This document shows positions 49,193 to 58,200 of a stretch of 64,000 bases of DNA, in pieces. Source of the stretch: Candidatus Leptofilum proximum. GTDB taxonomy: Bacteria > Chloroflexota > Anaerolineae > Promineifilales > Promineifilaceae. A program made the translations under genes and the position numbers. The notes beneath the pieces are model-generated. The model saw only the letters and a list, made by a program, of their open reading frames with translations, was not told the DNA's origin and did not search any database. Within the stretch, counting starts at the first letter, position 1. Each line of letters begins with the position of its first letter. The stretch lies in contig JADJXK010000001.1 in assembly GCA_016710325.1 (NCBI GenBank), forward strand, positions 1,116,001 to 1,180,000. The letters are read 5' to 3'.

Positions 49193-50497
49193 TTATGTGT
49201 GCTCAAACCAGTGCAAAATGGGTGCGGCGCGCTTATCCATCTCTTTTTTCACGGCTTCGTGATACTGTGCCAGATATTCATCCAGTGATGTTTTGGTTAA
49301 CCGGCGGTGGTTATTAAGCAGCAAACCCTGAACCCAGTCCAGATTGCTGTTAACCATCGCCAGATCTCCCAGGCGCAGGCCCGCTTCCAGGTTGTTACCA
49401 AACTCGTAGTTGGTGTTGGCCAACAAAGCCACGGGCATGTCGGCCAGGGCAGGTGAAGCATGCAAATAAGCTTCGATGGCCGGCCGCCGCTCCACAAAAT
49501 GATGGTAGGCAGCCTGGTACGTTTTGGAGGCTTCTTTGGCTTTGCTGATAGGCGGTGTGGCCTGGATCAATTTCTCGATAGTTTGGGGCACCTGGGCCAA
49601 TAGTTTGCCTAAAAAATGACCGGGTACCGCTTCCACCACCTGGGGCACATTGTTGAACACGGCGCCACCAAAAGCCAGCGGCACGTCGAGATCGGATAGC
49701 ATTTTGGCCATCGCCAGAAGACTGGCAGCGGTCGTTAAAGTCTGGGCCGACAGGACAACAATCACCGGCTTGATTTGCTGCACGGCCGCTTCCATCCGCT
49801 CCACCGGCACGTTGGCCCCCAGGTAGACGACATCCCACCCCTGGCGGCGCAGCATCAGGCTGATGAGCAGGCTGGAAAAGGTGTGCTGTTCACCAGGCGG
49901 GCAGGCGACGATGATACGGCCGTTGCGCGTCGCCGCCGGTAACGCAGCCATCAGAGCCTCCACCTGGCGCACGGCCAGGGCCGAGGCAAAATGTTCCTGC
50001 TGCACTGTAATTCTGCCTTCGTACCACCCTTCGCCAATTTCAGTTAGCCCCTGCTGCAAAATGTGGTAACAAACGGTTTCCAGAGGAAACAGGGCAAAGG
50101 CGCGGGCCAGCAAAAGCTGTGCCTGGTATTCATCAAAGGCCAGACAGGCTTCAAGCCAGGCCGCCCGCAGTTCATCGACCTGTTCGCCGGTGATGTGGGG
50201 GAATGGGGGTTCGGCAACGGCCGTTCCCGTCGATATCAGCGGGTTTTGGCCTTCACTTTCCAGCTGCTGCCACAGCTCCACGGCGTGGCTAATGCTCATG
50301 CCCTCGTCCTGACGGGCCACCAGCCATTTCAGCATATCGATTTCATGCTGCGAATACAGCCGGTGGCCGCCCTGCGTCCGCTGCGGATTTGGCACCCCGT
50401 AGCGCCGTTCCCAGGCGCGCAGCGTGTCGGGTTTGAGACCCGTTTCATGAACAACTACCTTCATATTGAAGGTGGGGATATGGTTAGTTGAGGACAT
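49193..50497 (-). CDS. CarH-like B12-binding MerR-family photoregulator
   Basis: The 434-residue protein has an N-terminal MerR winged helix-turn-helix (about 12-75, with GLKPDTLRAWERRYGVPNPQ and GGHRLYSQHEIDMLKWL). The helical bundle carries the light-sensing signature W158 x9 E168 H169 (GWYEGRITVQQEHF). The cobalamin-binding Rossmann domain has PPGEQHTFSS, in which H205 is the likely axial ligand. In CarH, adenosylcobalamin makes a DNA-bound tetramer in the dark and light breaks it. An additional C-terminal ~110 residues (from about 325) are not part of CarH and are unrecognised. The gene converges on the B12 uptake operon. Targets are usually carotenoid genes, which are not present here. 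Confidence 0.9.
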   Translation of the reverse strand: MSSTNHIPTFNMKVVVHETGLKPDTLRAWERRYGVPNPQRTQGGHRLYSQHEIDMLKWLVARQDEGMSISHAVELWQQLESEGQNPLISTGTAVAEPPFPHITGEQVDELRAAWLEACLAFDEYQAQLLLARAFALFPLETVCYHILQQGLTEIGEGWYEGRITVQQEHFASALAVRQVEALMAALPAATRNGRIIVACPPGEQHTFSSLLISLMLRRQGWDVVYLGANVPVERMEAAVQQIKPVIVVLSAQTLTTAASLLAMAKMLSDLDVPLAFGGAVFNNVPQVVEAVPGHFLGKLLAQVPQTIEKLIQATPPISKAKEASKTYQAAYHHFVERRPAIEAYLHASPALADMPVALLANTNYEFGNNLEAGLRLGDLAMVNSNLDWVQGLLLNNHRRLTKTSLDEYLAQYHEAVKKEMDKRAAPILHWFEHT

Positions 50498-50515
50498 AAC
50501 AATTCCTAAGAGAGG

Positions 50516-50560
50516 GTGTCAAAGTCGTACTCCTGTCAAGTTTTCTCTTTCTTTATGCCG
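50516..50560 (-). promoter_or_regulatory. possible promoter/operator of CarH-like gene
   Basis: On the minus strand upstream of the CarH-like start are repeated CTTGACA (near 50534-50540), TTTGACA (near 50518-50524) and related CTTAACA motifs further up. The TTGACA motifs can serve as -35 boxes. The direct repeats may be self-binding sites, as CarH operators are direct repeats. Purely a candidate. Confidence 0.4.
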
Positions 50561-50629
50561 TAATGTTAGCACGACTGTTAAGTTTTTGTCCACATTTCCC
50601 TTTTTTGGGGGCAGGATACAATAACCGGC

Positions 50630-51232
50630 ATGAAAACGGTCACTGTGGGGGCAATTTTGCAAAAAGAAGCGCAACATGCGCTGGGCCATCTGATCTACGT
50701 GGTGCGGGATGAGGGGCTCATTTTTTATGTGGGGCAGTCGCGCCGCGACGTAGTCACCCGCTTCTGGGAACACATGCAGGCGCCCAGCAAGTTGGGCCAG
50801 CTGATCGGCCTGAACGCCCCCGCCTCGCACCGGTGGGCGGTGGATTTTTACGCACTGGCGGACTGTACCGCGTTTGTGCGGCAAAAGTCGCTGTTTGCCC
50901 TGCAGGAGTGGCAGCATTTTGACATGGACATGGCCGAACAGGCGCTCATCCACGAGCTGTGCCCGGTGCTGAACCACGACTTTAATGCCAAACCCACGCC
51001 GCTCCCGGCCCGCTACCTGGGGCATGCAGTGCTGGGTTTGCCGAAGCCGAAAACGGCCGTTTCTCCCACCACTTCCCCCCAAGACCGCATCTGGCTCAAC
51101 CGGATGAGCCTGCAAGGCTGGGTCTACGAACAAACCGGCAGCCGCATCCTCTGGCGGCACCGCAGCGGCCGGACCCTCACTGAAGCGGAAATGGCCCCCT
51201 ACCGGCAGGCAGGCAAGCTGCCTAATAGTTAA
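50630..51232 (+). CDS. GIY-YIG nuclease-domain protein
   Basis: The 200-residue product begins with a GIY-YIG-type core: HLIYVVRDEGLIFYVGQSRRDVVTRFWEHM (residues about 20-49), which has LIY..YVG..R arrangement, and a downstream E near the ALIHELCPVLN stretch. A C-terminal part (about 130-200) with RIWLNRMSLQGWVYEQTGSRIL is not recognised. Such proteins may cut DNA or just bind it; no recombination or repair partner lies nearby. It is the last plus-strand gene before the disturbed region at 51233-52330. Confidence 0.8.
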   Translation: MKTVTVGAILQKEAQHALGHLIYVVRDEGLIFYVGQSRRDVVTRFWEHMQAPSKLGQLIGLNAPASHRWAVDFYALADCTAFVRQKSLFALQEWQHFDMDMAEQALIHELCPVLNHDFNAKPTPLPARYLGHAVLGLPKPKTAVSPTTSPQDRIWLNRMSLQGWVYEQTGSRILWRHRSGRTLTEAEMAPYRQAGKLPNS

Positions 51233-51249
51233 TGGTCAATTATCAATGG

Positions 51250-51388
51250 TCAGGTCATAACTAATTGCTGCTGCAAAGCGGCTGGTGCATCGGTAATCGC
51301 TGCCAGGCCAAACTGTTCACTGAGGAGGTAGTCGAACAGCTGCTCTGGGGTCCAACGGCCGTTGCTGTTAAGTGGTATGCATGTGAAC
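51250..51388 (-). pseudogene. remnant of a PHP-domain protein gene
   Basis: On the minus strand GTT CAC ATG CAT ACC ACT reads VHMHTT, the metal-binding H-x-H-T/S start of a PHP domain. After one base out of frame it continues as NSNGRWTPEQLFDYLLSEQFGLAAITD, which fits the PHP pattern (SDGRxTPEQL...GLxAIAITDHD). After ITD the sequence becomes unrelated (APAALQQQL) and stops at 51250-51252. So both ends are missing and a frameshift (ACTTAAC in place of ACTAAC) is present. PHP proteins are polymerase/histidinol phosphatase-type phosphoesterases. The remnant touches the stop codon of the low-GC membrane gene. Confidence 0.6.
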
Positions 51389-52044
51389 TAGCCTATATAG
51401 GCACCGATAATTGATACAATAAAGCCAATCACATAAATGAAAATTCCAAGCCCAATGCGAGTTCTGCTTGCCTTACCAAATAGAGTAATAGCAAGCGCCA
51501 CTATAATTACTAAATATCCCAGAAATGATAACGTTATACCGAGATTAAAAATATCCAAGGCGAGTGCTGTTAACGCTCTTATTGCAATTGTTATGAGTAT
51601 TAAGATTGTGAAGAGAATCGCATTACCACGCCAGTTCAGATTCCCCTTCCACAGCATATAGCCAGCCCAGAATTCCATAATCGGATGTACAGTTCGCTCG
51701 AATGTTAGCAGTTCGGTGAGGTTCCCACCTTCGAGGACCACAGTTAGTGACAACAAGATTATTCCAAAAACTCTGACTGCAACAAGAATGTAAAGAAATG
51801 CTGCACCTGTCCTCAATGCAATAAGTGTCTCGCGATCTAAAACAACTGATTTATTTTCAAATCTATCATTTCTTAAATCGGACTTGCTATCAACCTCTAC
51901 TAACTGGTTTTTTGATACTGGCTTACTTGATCTGAAATCGGTAGAGTTTGAATCTCTCCGTCGTTGGTCAGGTTTCTTTGCAATAAGCAGCATGACCGCA
52001 ATAGCACCAATAATGACAACAATATAAATGATTGGATCCATCAA
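51388..52044 (-). CDS. low-GC membrane protein, unknown, probably acquired
   Basis: The 218-residue product has a transmembrane helix at residues 4-21 (IIYIVVIIGAIAVMLLIA), a polar region (22-75) rich in Arg, Asp and Ser, and about four more helices (from 84 on). I do not recognise a family. Its base composition is clearly lower in GC than any neighbour, with many ATT and TTA codons, and it has no ACGGCCGT octamer. It abuts a PHP pseudogene on one side and a 110-bp array of CTTATGCCGA/TCGGCATAAG repeats on the other. All this suggests recent acquisition. The start ATG ATG at 52042-52044 lies just after the GTTTTTGATGG context; a ribosome-binding site (GGGAAAGGG) is present about five bases upstream. 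Confidence 0.8.
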   Translation of the reverse strand: MMDPIIYIVVIIGAIAVMLLIAKKPDQRRRDSNSTDFRSSKPVSKNQLVEVDSKSDLRNDRFENKSVVLDRETLIALRTGAAFLYILVAVRVFGIILLSLTVVLEGGNLTELLTFERTVHPIMEFWAGYMLWKGNLNWRGNAILFTILILITIAIRALTALALDIFNLGITLSFLGYLVIIVALAITLFGKASRTRIGLGIFIYVIGFIVSIIGAYIG

Positions 52045-52088
52045 AAACCCTTTCCCGGAATGTAAATAAATAATGCGGCAAATAATAC

Positions 52089-52197
52089 CTTATGCCGACC
52101 GGTGTTCGGCATAAGAACCTGTTTTGGCATGTTATGCCGAATCTTTCGGCATAAGGCGCCTAATAAGGCAAAATTGCTGCGCTGGTGTCGGCATAAG
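52089..52197. repeat. CTTATGCCGA inverted-repeat array
   Basis: Five copies of a 9-10 base unit occur in 109 bases: CTTATGCCGA (52089-52098), TCGGCATAAG (52106-52115), TTATGCCGA (52132-52140), TCGGCATAAG (52146-52155) and TCGGCATAAG (52188-52197). They form two hairpins with 7- and 5-base loops, plus one unpaired copy. The array lies upstream of the low-GC membrane gene and might be its acquisition site, a recombinase target or a regulatory region. The remaining bases 52198-52330 show nothing more. Confidence 0.8.
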
Positions 52198-52330
52198 ACG
52201 AAAATCCAGGGTTTATGCAGAATACGGTTCAAGTTAAATCCCCAATTTCCCGGCAAAATGAAAACTTGGCTCAGTATAAAGCTTGTGGACCGATTATTCA
52301 ATTGTCTCCCAGTTTTCTTCTGGCAGCTAC

Positions 52331-52771
52331 TTACGCCAGCTGGTGCCGTGTGAGAAACGCTTTGGCTGTATCCGTTAATGGATGTGATTTTCTGGTTTGC
52401 TCGTTCATTTGCACGATGACGGTTTCGGCGGTGGCCACGCAACGGCCGTCTTGAAACAATCCCTGGTAAAAACTCACGGAGCTGTGGCCAACTTTGGTAA
52501 CGGCCGTACCAATCTCCACCCGCCCTGGCCAGTTAATTTCCGCCAGCAAATTCAGGTTCAGATTCACAATCACAAAGGCCGCAGCCTCCGCCGCCAGCGG
52601 ACTGTGCGGCGCATAGATAAACTCCACGCGACCGGTTTCTAAAAAAGTGGAAAAGGCGGCGTTGTTCACATGTCCCTGCCGGTCGGTGTCGCCATAGCGC
52701 ACTTTGTCGAAGGTCTGGAAGGGGAAGTCGGCCAGAGCCAGGGTCTGATCTCTTTTTGGTTGTGTCGTCAT
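52331..52771 (-). CDS. acyl-CoA thioesterase (4HBT hotdog fold)
   Basis: The 146-residue product is a 4-hydroxybenzoyl-CoA thioesterase-type hotdog protein. The family motif VRYGDTDRQGHVNNAAF carries the active-site Asp and the GHVNN. It continues with YLxx-like TFLETGRVEFIY and the beta strands AEINWPGRVEIGTAV and SVSFYQGLF. It hydrolyses an acyl-CoA thioester; the chain length cannot be told. The start has AAGGAAA upstream. Two octamers (52441 and 52500) lie in this gene, in contrast with the low-GC gene next door. Confidence 0.92.
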   Translation of the reverse strand: MTTQPKRDQTLALADFPFQTFDKVRYGDTDRQGHVNNAAFSTFLETGRVEFIYAPHSPLAAEAAAFVIVNLNLNLLAEINWPGRVEIGTAVTKVGHSSVSFYQGLFQDGRCVATAETVIVQMNEQTRKSHPLTDTAKAFLTRHQLA

Positions 52772-52908
52772 GTTGATTTTCCTTTTCGGTGGCTGGCTTT
52801 ACTGCCGCATTTTCCTCTGGCATTTTAAAGCTAAAGGGCTGGCTGGTAAAGCGCCAATCAATTTGTTAAACAGTCAATAAATTCCGGCTGACAAACGGGC
52901 AGTTTGTG

Positions 52909-52921
52909 TATAATGAGGCCC
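52909..52921 (+). promoter_or_regulatory. -10 box giving a near-leaderless transcript
   Basis: TATAAT lies at 52909-52914, seven bases before ATG 52922; CTGACA about 15 bases upstream is a weak -35 candidate. The transcript would begin at or next to the start codon. GAGG (52915-52918) could alternatively serve as a ribosome-binding site if transcription starts further upstream. Confidence 0.55.
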
Positions 52922-53563
52922 ATGGAAATTCCATTGTTCCCCCTCAACACGGTTCTTTTCCCCGGCTGGCCCATGCCCCTGCACATTTTTGAACCGCGCT
53001 ACCTGGAAATGGTGCGCTTTTGCGTGGAAGAGAAGTCTCCTTTTGGCATTGTGCTGATTAAGGAGGGCCAGGCAGAGGGTGATACGGCCGTCATCCCCCA
53101 CGACGTCGGCTGTATAGTGACCATTACCCAAATGGAACGGCTGGACGACGGCCGTTTACTCATCATGACCGTGGGGCAAGAGCGCTTCCGGGTGCTGTCG
53201 CTCAACCGCCGCCAGGCCTACTTGGTGGGCGAGGTGGAGCAGATGCCCTACCTGCCCGAAAAAACCGCTCCCTTGCAAGCCGCCGCCAACGAGCTGCATC
53301 CGCTGGTCCTCAATTACCTCACCCAGCTCACCAGCCTGGCCGACAATATCGAGTTCGACCCCACCCAGGTGCCTACCGAGCCGGAATCTCTCAGCCACAT
53401 GGCCGCCTCGCTGCTCCAGGTCTCGCTGGAAACCAAGCAGTCGCTGCTGGAAGCCAAAAAAATCTCCAATGCCCTCACCTTCCTCACGCGTCAATACCGC
53501 CGTGAGATCGATATCCTCAAGCAGTTTCCGCGCCAGGATATGGGCAACTTTTCAGTCAACTAA
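52922..53563 (+). CDS. LON substrate-binding-domain protein
   Basis: I start at ATG 52922 (MEIPLFPLNTVLFPGWPMPL); a GTG at 52904 is in frame but overlaps the promoter. The 213-residue protein is a stand-alone LON N-terminal (LAN) domain: MEIPLFPLNTVLFPG, LHIFEPRYLEMVRFC, FGIVLIKEG, GRLLIMTVGQERFRVL. The helical rest (130-213) corresponds to the second part of the Lon N-domain. It lacks the ATPase and protease domains of Lon, so it may bind partially folded proteins or deliver substrates. Such single-domain proteins are common; the role is unknown. Confidence 0.93.
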   Translation: MEIPLFPLNTVLFPGWPMPLHIFEPRYLEMVRFCVEEKSPFGIVLIKEGQAEGDTAVIPHDVGCIVTITQMERLDDGRLLIMTVGQERFRVLSLNRRQAYLVGEVEQMPYLPEKTAPLQAAANELHPLVLNYLTQLTSLADNIEFDPTQVPTEPESLSHMAASLLQVSLETKQSLLEAKKISNALTFLTRQYRREIDILKQFPRQDMGNFSVN

Positions 53564-53639
53564 TCAGGCTATTCTTCAGCAATTCAAAATTGAGCTTGAG
53601 TCTAAATAAAACGATGTTTTCTTTCCCAAAAGCCCCTAT

Positions 53640-53672
53640 CCCGCACGAGGGCGCTTCGCGCCCCGTGCGGGG
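53640..53672. repeat. GCGCTTCGCGCCCCGTGCGG block
   Basis: CGAGGGCGCTTCGCGCCCCG is locally palindromic (GGGCGC-TTC-GCGCCC) and its right part recurs as GCGCTTCGCGCCCCGTGCGG at 58479-58498. The two are 4.8 kb apart, flanking the glycosyltransferase-GH38 pair. Otherwise the interval 53564-53750 holds no gene. Confidence 0.6.
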
Positions 53673-53750
53673 AGCGCCGAGGCGCCGCCCCTGTCCAGGT
53701 AGGGCTGAACCCTTACTGCTAATTTTTAGTCACTTTAAGTTAGGTACAAC

Positions 53751-54965
53751 TCAATGGTTGGTTGAGTTAAAGAGGGTCGTGCGGGGGGCTTCAAGCGGCA
53801 GGGGGTTTTTGGCATGGCGCTTGGTTTGGTTCTGCAGCCGCTGCAGAATCCAGTTAAAGAGGTCGCTGTATTGCAGCTGGTTTTTGCGGATAAGTTGGTC
53901 GAGATGGGCTTCCACGGCGGCGGGTTGTGGCGGGGTAATCTGCCCCCGACGTACCCGCAGCATGGCCTCGGCAAAGGAACGGCCGTCACTCACACAATAT
54001 TCCACCAGGTCGCCGCCCACCTCGGGCAGGGACGAGGTTTTCTGGCACAAAATGGGCTTATTGGCCACCAGGAACTCGATGATGGGCATGCCAAACCCTT
54101 CGTAAAACGTGGGGTAGAGCAGACCCACACTGCCGTTGATCAGCTCATACATCTCGTCGTCGGAAACGTAGTCCAGGTGCTCGGCCAGCTCGTGCAGATC
54201 GTTTGCCTCGATCATATGTGTGAGCGGCACCAGGTCTGGGTCTTCCGTGCCGATGAAGTACACCTTGCAGTCGGTGATCTGTTGTTCTTTGAGAATCTTG
54301 AGGGCTTCGATGACCAGCTCCACGTTTTTACGCGGCCGGCGCACGCCTACCATGAGGAAACGGCCGTGTTCCACCGCCCCATCCGCCTCACTTGCTAACT
54401 CGCGCCGGACCCGCTGCACCGTGTAGGCTACATCGGGATGCAGGATTTTGATGGCCGCCTGGCATTGAGGGTACAGCTGGCGGATGTCTTTGGCCGTGTT
54501 GTCACTTACGGCCACCAGCAGATCGCACAATTCGGCCGCATCGCCCATCAGCCGCTCAAACAGGGCTACCCGCCCTTCTTCCTCACCGGCAAACTCCGTG
54601 GGAAACAGCAGAGGGATGAGGTCGTGCACCACCACAATGCGGCAGCAGGGATAGCGGGTGGGGTAAAAAGCGGTGGAAATATAAATATCGGGGGCAAGCG
54701 AGGCGATGAAGGTGTCCCAGGCGTCGAAGTCGAACCGGTTGTCTTTGCTAAAGGCCATCTGTTCGTAATAGACAAAATGGAGATACGGCCGTTCCTCAGC
54801 GCTGAACAGGCTTAAATCGGTGCGCACCAGCGGCAAAATCACGATGATGTGGCATGTCTCCCCAAAGATGCTCACCAGCCGCTTGATAAAAAAGACGGTG
54901 TAAAAACCGATGCCGTCCACATCGTTCACAATTGTTCGGGCGTCTACCACAATTCGGCTTTTCAC
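53751..54965 (-). CDS. GT4-type glycosyltransferase
   Basis: The 404-residue product has the GT-B fold. A start-domain SRIVVDARTIVNDVDGIGFYT with an N-terminal GIGFYT loop is followed by HDLIPLLFP. The donor domain shows LMVGVRRPRKNVELVIEAL and GLLYPTFYEGFGMPIIEFLV, the E-x7-E motif of GT4 (Glu in FYEGFGMPIIE). It would transfer a nucleotide-activated sugar, often mannose, in glycan or glycolipid synthesis. The best start is GTG 54965 (GAGAG upstream), with GTG 54980 as alternative; the frame extends to 55127 without family similarity. The adjacent GH38 gene is divergent. Confidence 0.88.
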   Translation of the reverse strand: MKSRIVVDARTIVNDVDGIGFYTVFFIKRLVSIFGETCHIIVILPLVRTDLSLFSAEERPYLHFVYYEQMAFSKDNRFDFDAWDTFIASLAPDIYISTAFYPTRYPCCRIVVVHDLIPLLFPTEFAGEEEGRVALFERLMGDAAELCDLLVAVSDNTAKDIRQLYPQCQAAIKILHPDVAYTVQRVRRELASEADGAVEHGRFLMVGVRRPRKNVELVIEALKILKEQQITDCKVYFIGTEDPDLVPLTHMIEANDLHELAEHLDYVSDDEMYELINGSVGLLYPTFYEGFGMPIIEFLVANKPILCQKTSSLPEVGGDLVEYCVSDGRSFAEAMLRVRRGQITPPQPAAVEAHLDQLIRKNQLQYSDLFNWILQRLQNQTKRHAKNPLPLEAPRTTLFNSTNH

Positions 54966-55159
54966 GTATGAGTCTCTCACTACCTGCTTTTTGGTTAGGA
55001 GTGCAGGACGCTGGTTTCCTGACCAGTGCCTGATAAGAAGTAATCCCATGTTACGACGCTGGTTTGAGGTAGAGAATGTGTCGAGATATAGGCGAGAGGT
55101 AGAGAATAAGCATAGATCATTTGACAATTCGCCACTTATCCCTTACAGAATAAAAGGTG

Positions 55160-55228
55160 TGAAACGGTAGAGGCATCCACGTTTCACGCGTCACGGCTTA
55201 TCATTGGCTAAATTCCTGAAGAGGCAAC
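55160..55228. mobile_element. MITE-like fold-back element, copy 6 (truncated)
   Basis: The sequence TGAAACGGTAGAGGCATCCACGTTTCACG (here 55160-55188) is a degenerate core. The right side ends AATTCCTGAAGAGG, the reverse complement of the CCTCTTCAGGAATT end of the other copies. AAAAGGTG occurs on both sides (55152-55159 and 55229-55236). The left end is missing, so this is a decayed copy. The interval 54966-55256 otherwise holds no gene. Confidence 0.55.
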
Positions 55229-55256
55229 AAAAGGTGATGAGAACAAGGACATTGCT

Positions 55257-58200
55257 ATGTTACACAAAACCAAATGGACCCTGGAAAAGATACGGCACCG
55301 CTTACGGCTTGTAGAACCGCTGGTGTATCGACGGCAACGGCCGTTACCCCCCTTCCGTTATGCCCCCCTCGATAATGCCCGCACCCTGCCCCTGGTGGCG
55401 GAGACAGTGGACGACACCAACTGGGAAGAGATTCAGCCCCAGACTTACTGGGGCCAGTGGGAAACCAACTTCATGCTGCGCACCTGGTTTAACCGCCCCG
55501 ACGAATGGGACGCCAGCCAGCCGCTCGCCCTTTACCTGCCGCTGGGCCACGCGGGCGACTTTGCCCATCCCGAAGCGTTGGTTTACATCGACGGTGTTCA
55601 TTACGCGGCGTGTGATCGCTTTCACCAGGAGGTGATGCTGACAGAAAGGTTGGGGAACGGCCGTCACCTTCTGGCCTTACACGGCTGGACGGGGCGAGGC
55701 GGTGTATTCCAGACCCCACCGGGCACGCGCCTGCTGATGGGCCAGTGCTGCCTGGTGCAAATCGACCAGCCCACGCGCGATTTTCTAGCCACAGTGCGCG
55801 TCACCCTGGGCATTGTCACCAGCTTAAACGGCGAGCACAACACTGCCTATGGCACTTTGCTGGATGGCCTCGACGAGGCCTTTCGCGTGCTGGACACCCG
55901 TGAACCGTTCAGCGACGCCTTCTACGACTCGGTGCCGCAGGCCCATCACGTGCTCAAACAGGCAATCCAGGCAGCCGGTCCGCCCCTGGCGGTAGACATC
56001 GTGGCGGCGGGCCATGCCCACATCGATGTTGCCTGGCTGTGGACCCTGGCCCAAACGCGTCGCAAGGCCGGGCGCACCTTCCAAAACGTGCTGCGGCTGA
56101 TGGAGCAGTTTCCTGACTACCGCTTTACCCAAAGCCAGCCCCAGCTTTATGACTTTGTGCGCCAGGATTACCCTGAGCTGTTTGAAGCCATCAAGACAAA
56201 AGTGCAGGAAGGGCGCTGGGAACCTACCGGCGCCATGTGGGTCGAGGCCGACTGCAACCTGACCGGCGCGGAATCGCTGGCGCGGCAGCTGATCCTGGGT
56301 CGCCACTTTTTCCGCGAACATTTTGGCGCAGGCGCCGCATCCCCCATTCTCTGGCTGCCGGATGTGTTTGGCTATTCCTGGAATCTGCCCCAGCTGGCCC
56401 GGCAGGCCAATTTGAGATATTTTTTCACCATCAAAATTGGCTGGAGCCAGTACAACCGCATGCCCTATGAATCCTTCTGGTGGCAGGGGCTGGACGGCAC
56501 GCGCATTCTCACCCATTTCAGCCCCACGCCGGAAAGCGGCGCGGCCCACGCCGGAACCTACAATGCCGAGGCCACTCCCAAAGATGTCATGGGCACCTGG
56601 CACAACTTTCAACAAGGTGAGCAGTCACGCCTGATGCTGATGGCCTTTGGCTACGGGGACGGCGGCGGTGGCCCCACGCGGGAGATGCTGGAAAACATTC
56701 GCGAAATGCGCCAGTTTCCTGCCACGCCGCGGGTGCAGCACGGCACAGCGCTCTCGTTTTTTGAGCAGCTGGAAGCGGAAGCAGCGCAAAATGGCAAGTC
56801 GCTGCCGGTGTGGAAGGGCGAGCTCTACCTGGAATATCACCGGGGCACCTACACTTCCCAGGGGCGCATCAAGCGGGCCAACCGCAAGTCCGAATTTTTG
56901 CTGCACGACGCCGAATTTCTGGCCACCTACGCCAACCAGATCAATGACGACTATGAATACCCACACGCGGAACTGCGGGAAGCGTGGCAGTTGATCTGCC
57001 TGAACCAGTTCCATGACATCATCCCCGGCAGCAGCATTCAAGAAGTGTACATCGACGCCCTGGAGCAGTATGAAGCGGTGTATGAATTAGCAACGGCCGT
57101 TCGCAATGCAGCCCTGGCGGCGATAGCGGCCGTTGTCGGCGGTGAACTGCTCATCATCAACCCCACCTCCTTCGAGCGGGAGGATCTGGCCCTGTGGCTG
57201 CACGGCGAAGCGGCAGCGGGGCAGCGTGTCACCAACGGGCTCCTCATTCAGCCCAGGCCGCTGCCGCCGTACTCCATCACCCGGCTGCACACCGACCGCA
57301 GCCTCAGCGAGCCGCCCGCCGCCTCGCTGACGGTGACGCCCACGCTGCTGGAAAATAACTTGCTGCGGGTAGAGCTGGACACCAGCGGGGATATCACCCG
57401 CATCTACGACAAACGGTACCAGCGCGAGGTGCTGCCGCCCGGCGCGGTGGCTAACCAGTTCCAGGCGTATGAGGATCGGCCGTTAAATTGGGACGCCTGG
57501 GACATCGATATTTACTACGAAGAGGAAAACCGCTGGCTGGCCGAACCGGCCCAGCGGGTGGAAGTGGTAGAGGAAGGCCCGCTGCGGGCCACGCTGGCCA
57601 TTACCCGGCGCATTTTGCACAGCGAGTTCACCCAGTACATCTCGCTGCGGCACAACAGCGCTCGGCTGGATTTCAACACCACCATCAACTGGCACGAACG
57701 CCACATCTTGCTGAAGGTAGCTTTCCCGGTAAACATCTTCACCACCCAGGCGACCTACGACATCCAGTGGGGCAACGTGGAACGGCCGACTCACCGCAAC
57801 ACCAGCTGGGATTGGGCCCGGTTTGAAACGGTGGGGCACAAGTGGGTGGATGTGAGTGAGGGCGACTACGGCGTCAGCCTGCTCAACGACTGCAAGTACG
57901 GCCATGACGTCCAGGACAACACCCCGGCTGGCTGTACGCTGCGCCTCAGCCTACTGCGCAGCCCCACCATGCCTGATCCCCGTGCTGATGAGGGGGAGCA
58001 TGAGTTTGTCTACAGCCTGCTGCCGCACGGTGGTCCCTGGAGCGTGGAAACGCAGCGCGAAGCGTACGCCTTAAACGATCCGCTGCTGCTACACGTGCCG
58101 GAGGAGACGGCCGTTTCCCCATCCAATCTCATCAACAAGCCGTTTGTCGCCGTCGACCGCCCCAACGTGATCATCGAAACGGTGAAGCAGGCGGAAGACG

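Noticed and set aside
53590..54105. Plus-strand frame over the glycosyltransferase end
   Set aside because: Shadow of the minus-strand GT4 gene; its sequence is Arg/Ser-rich without any family pattern.
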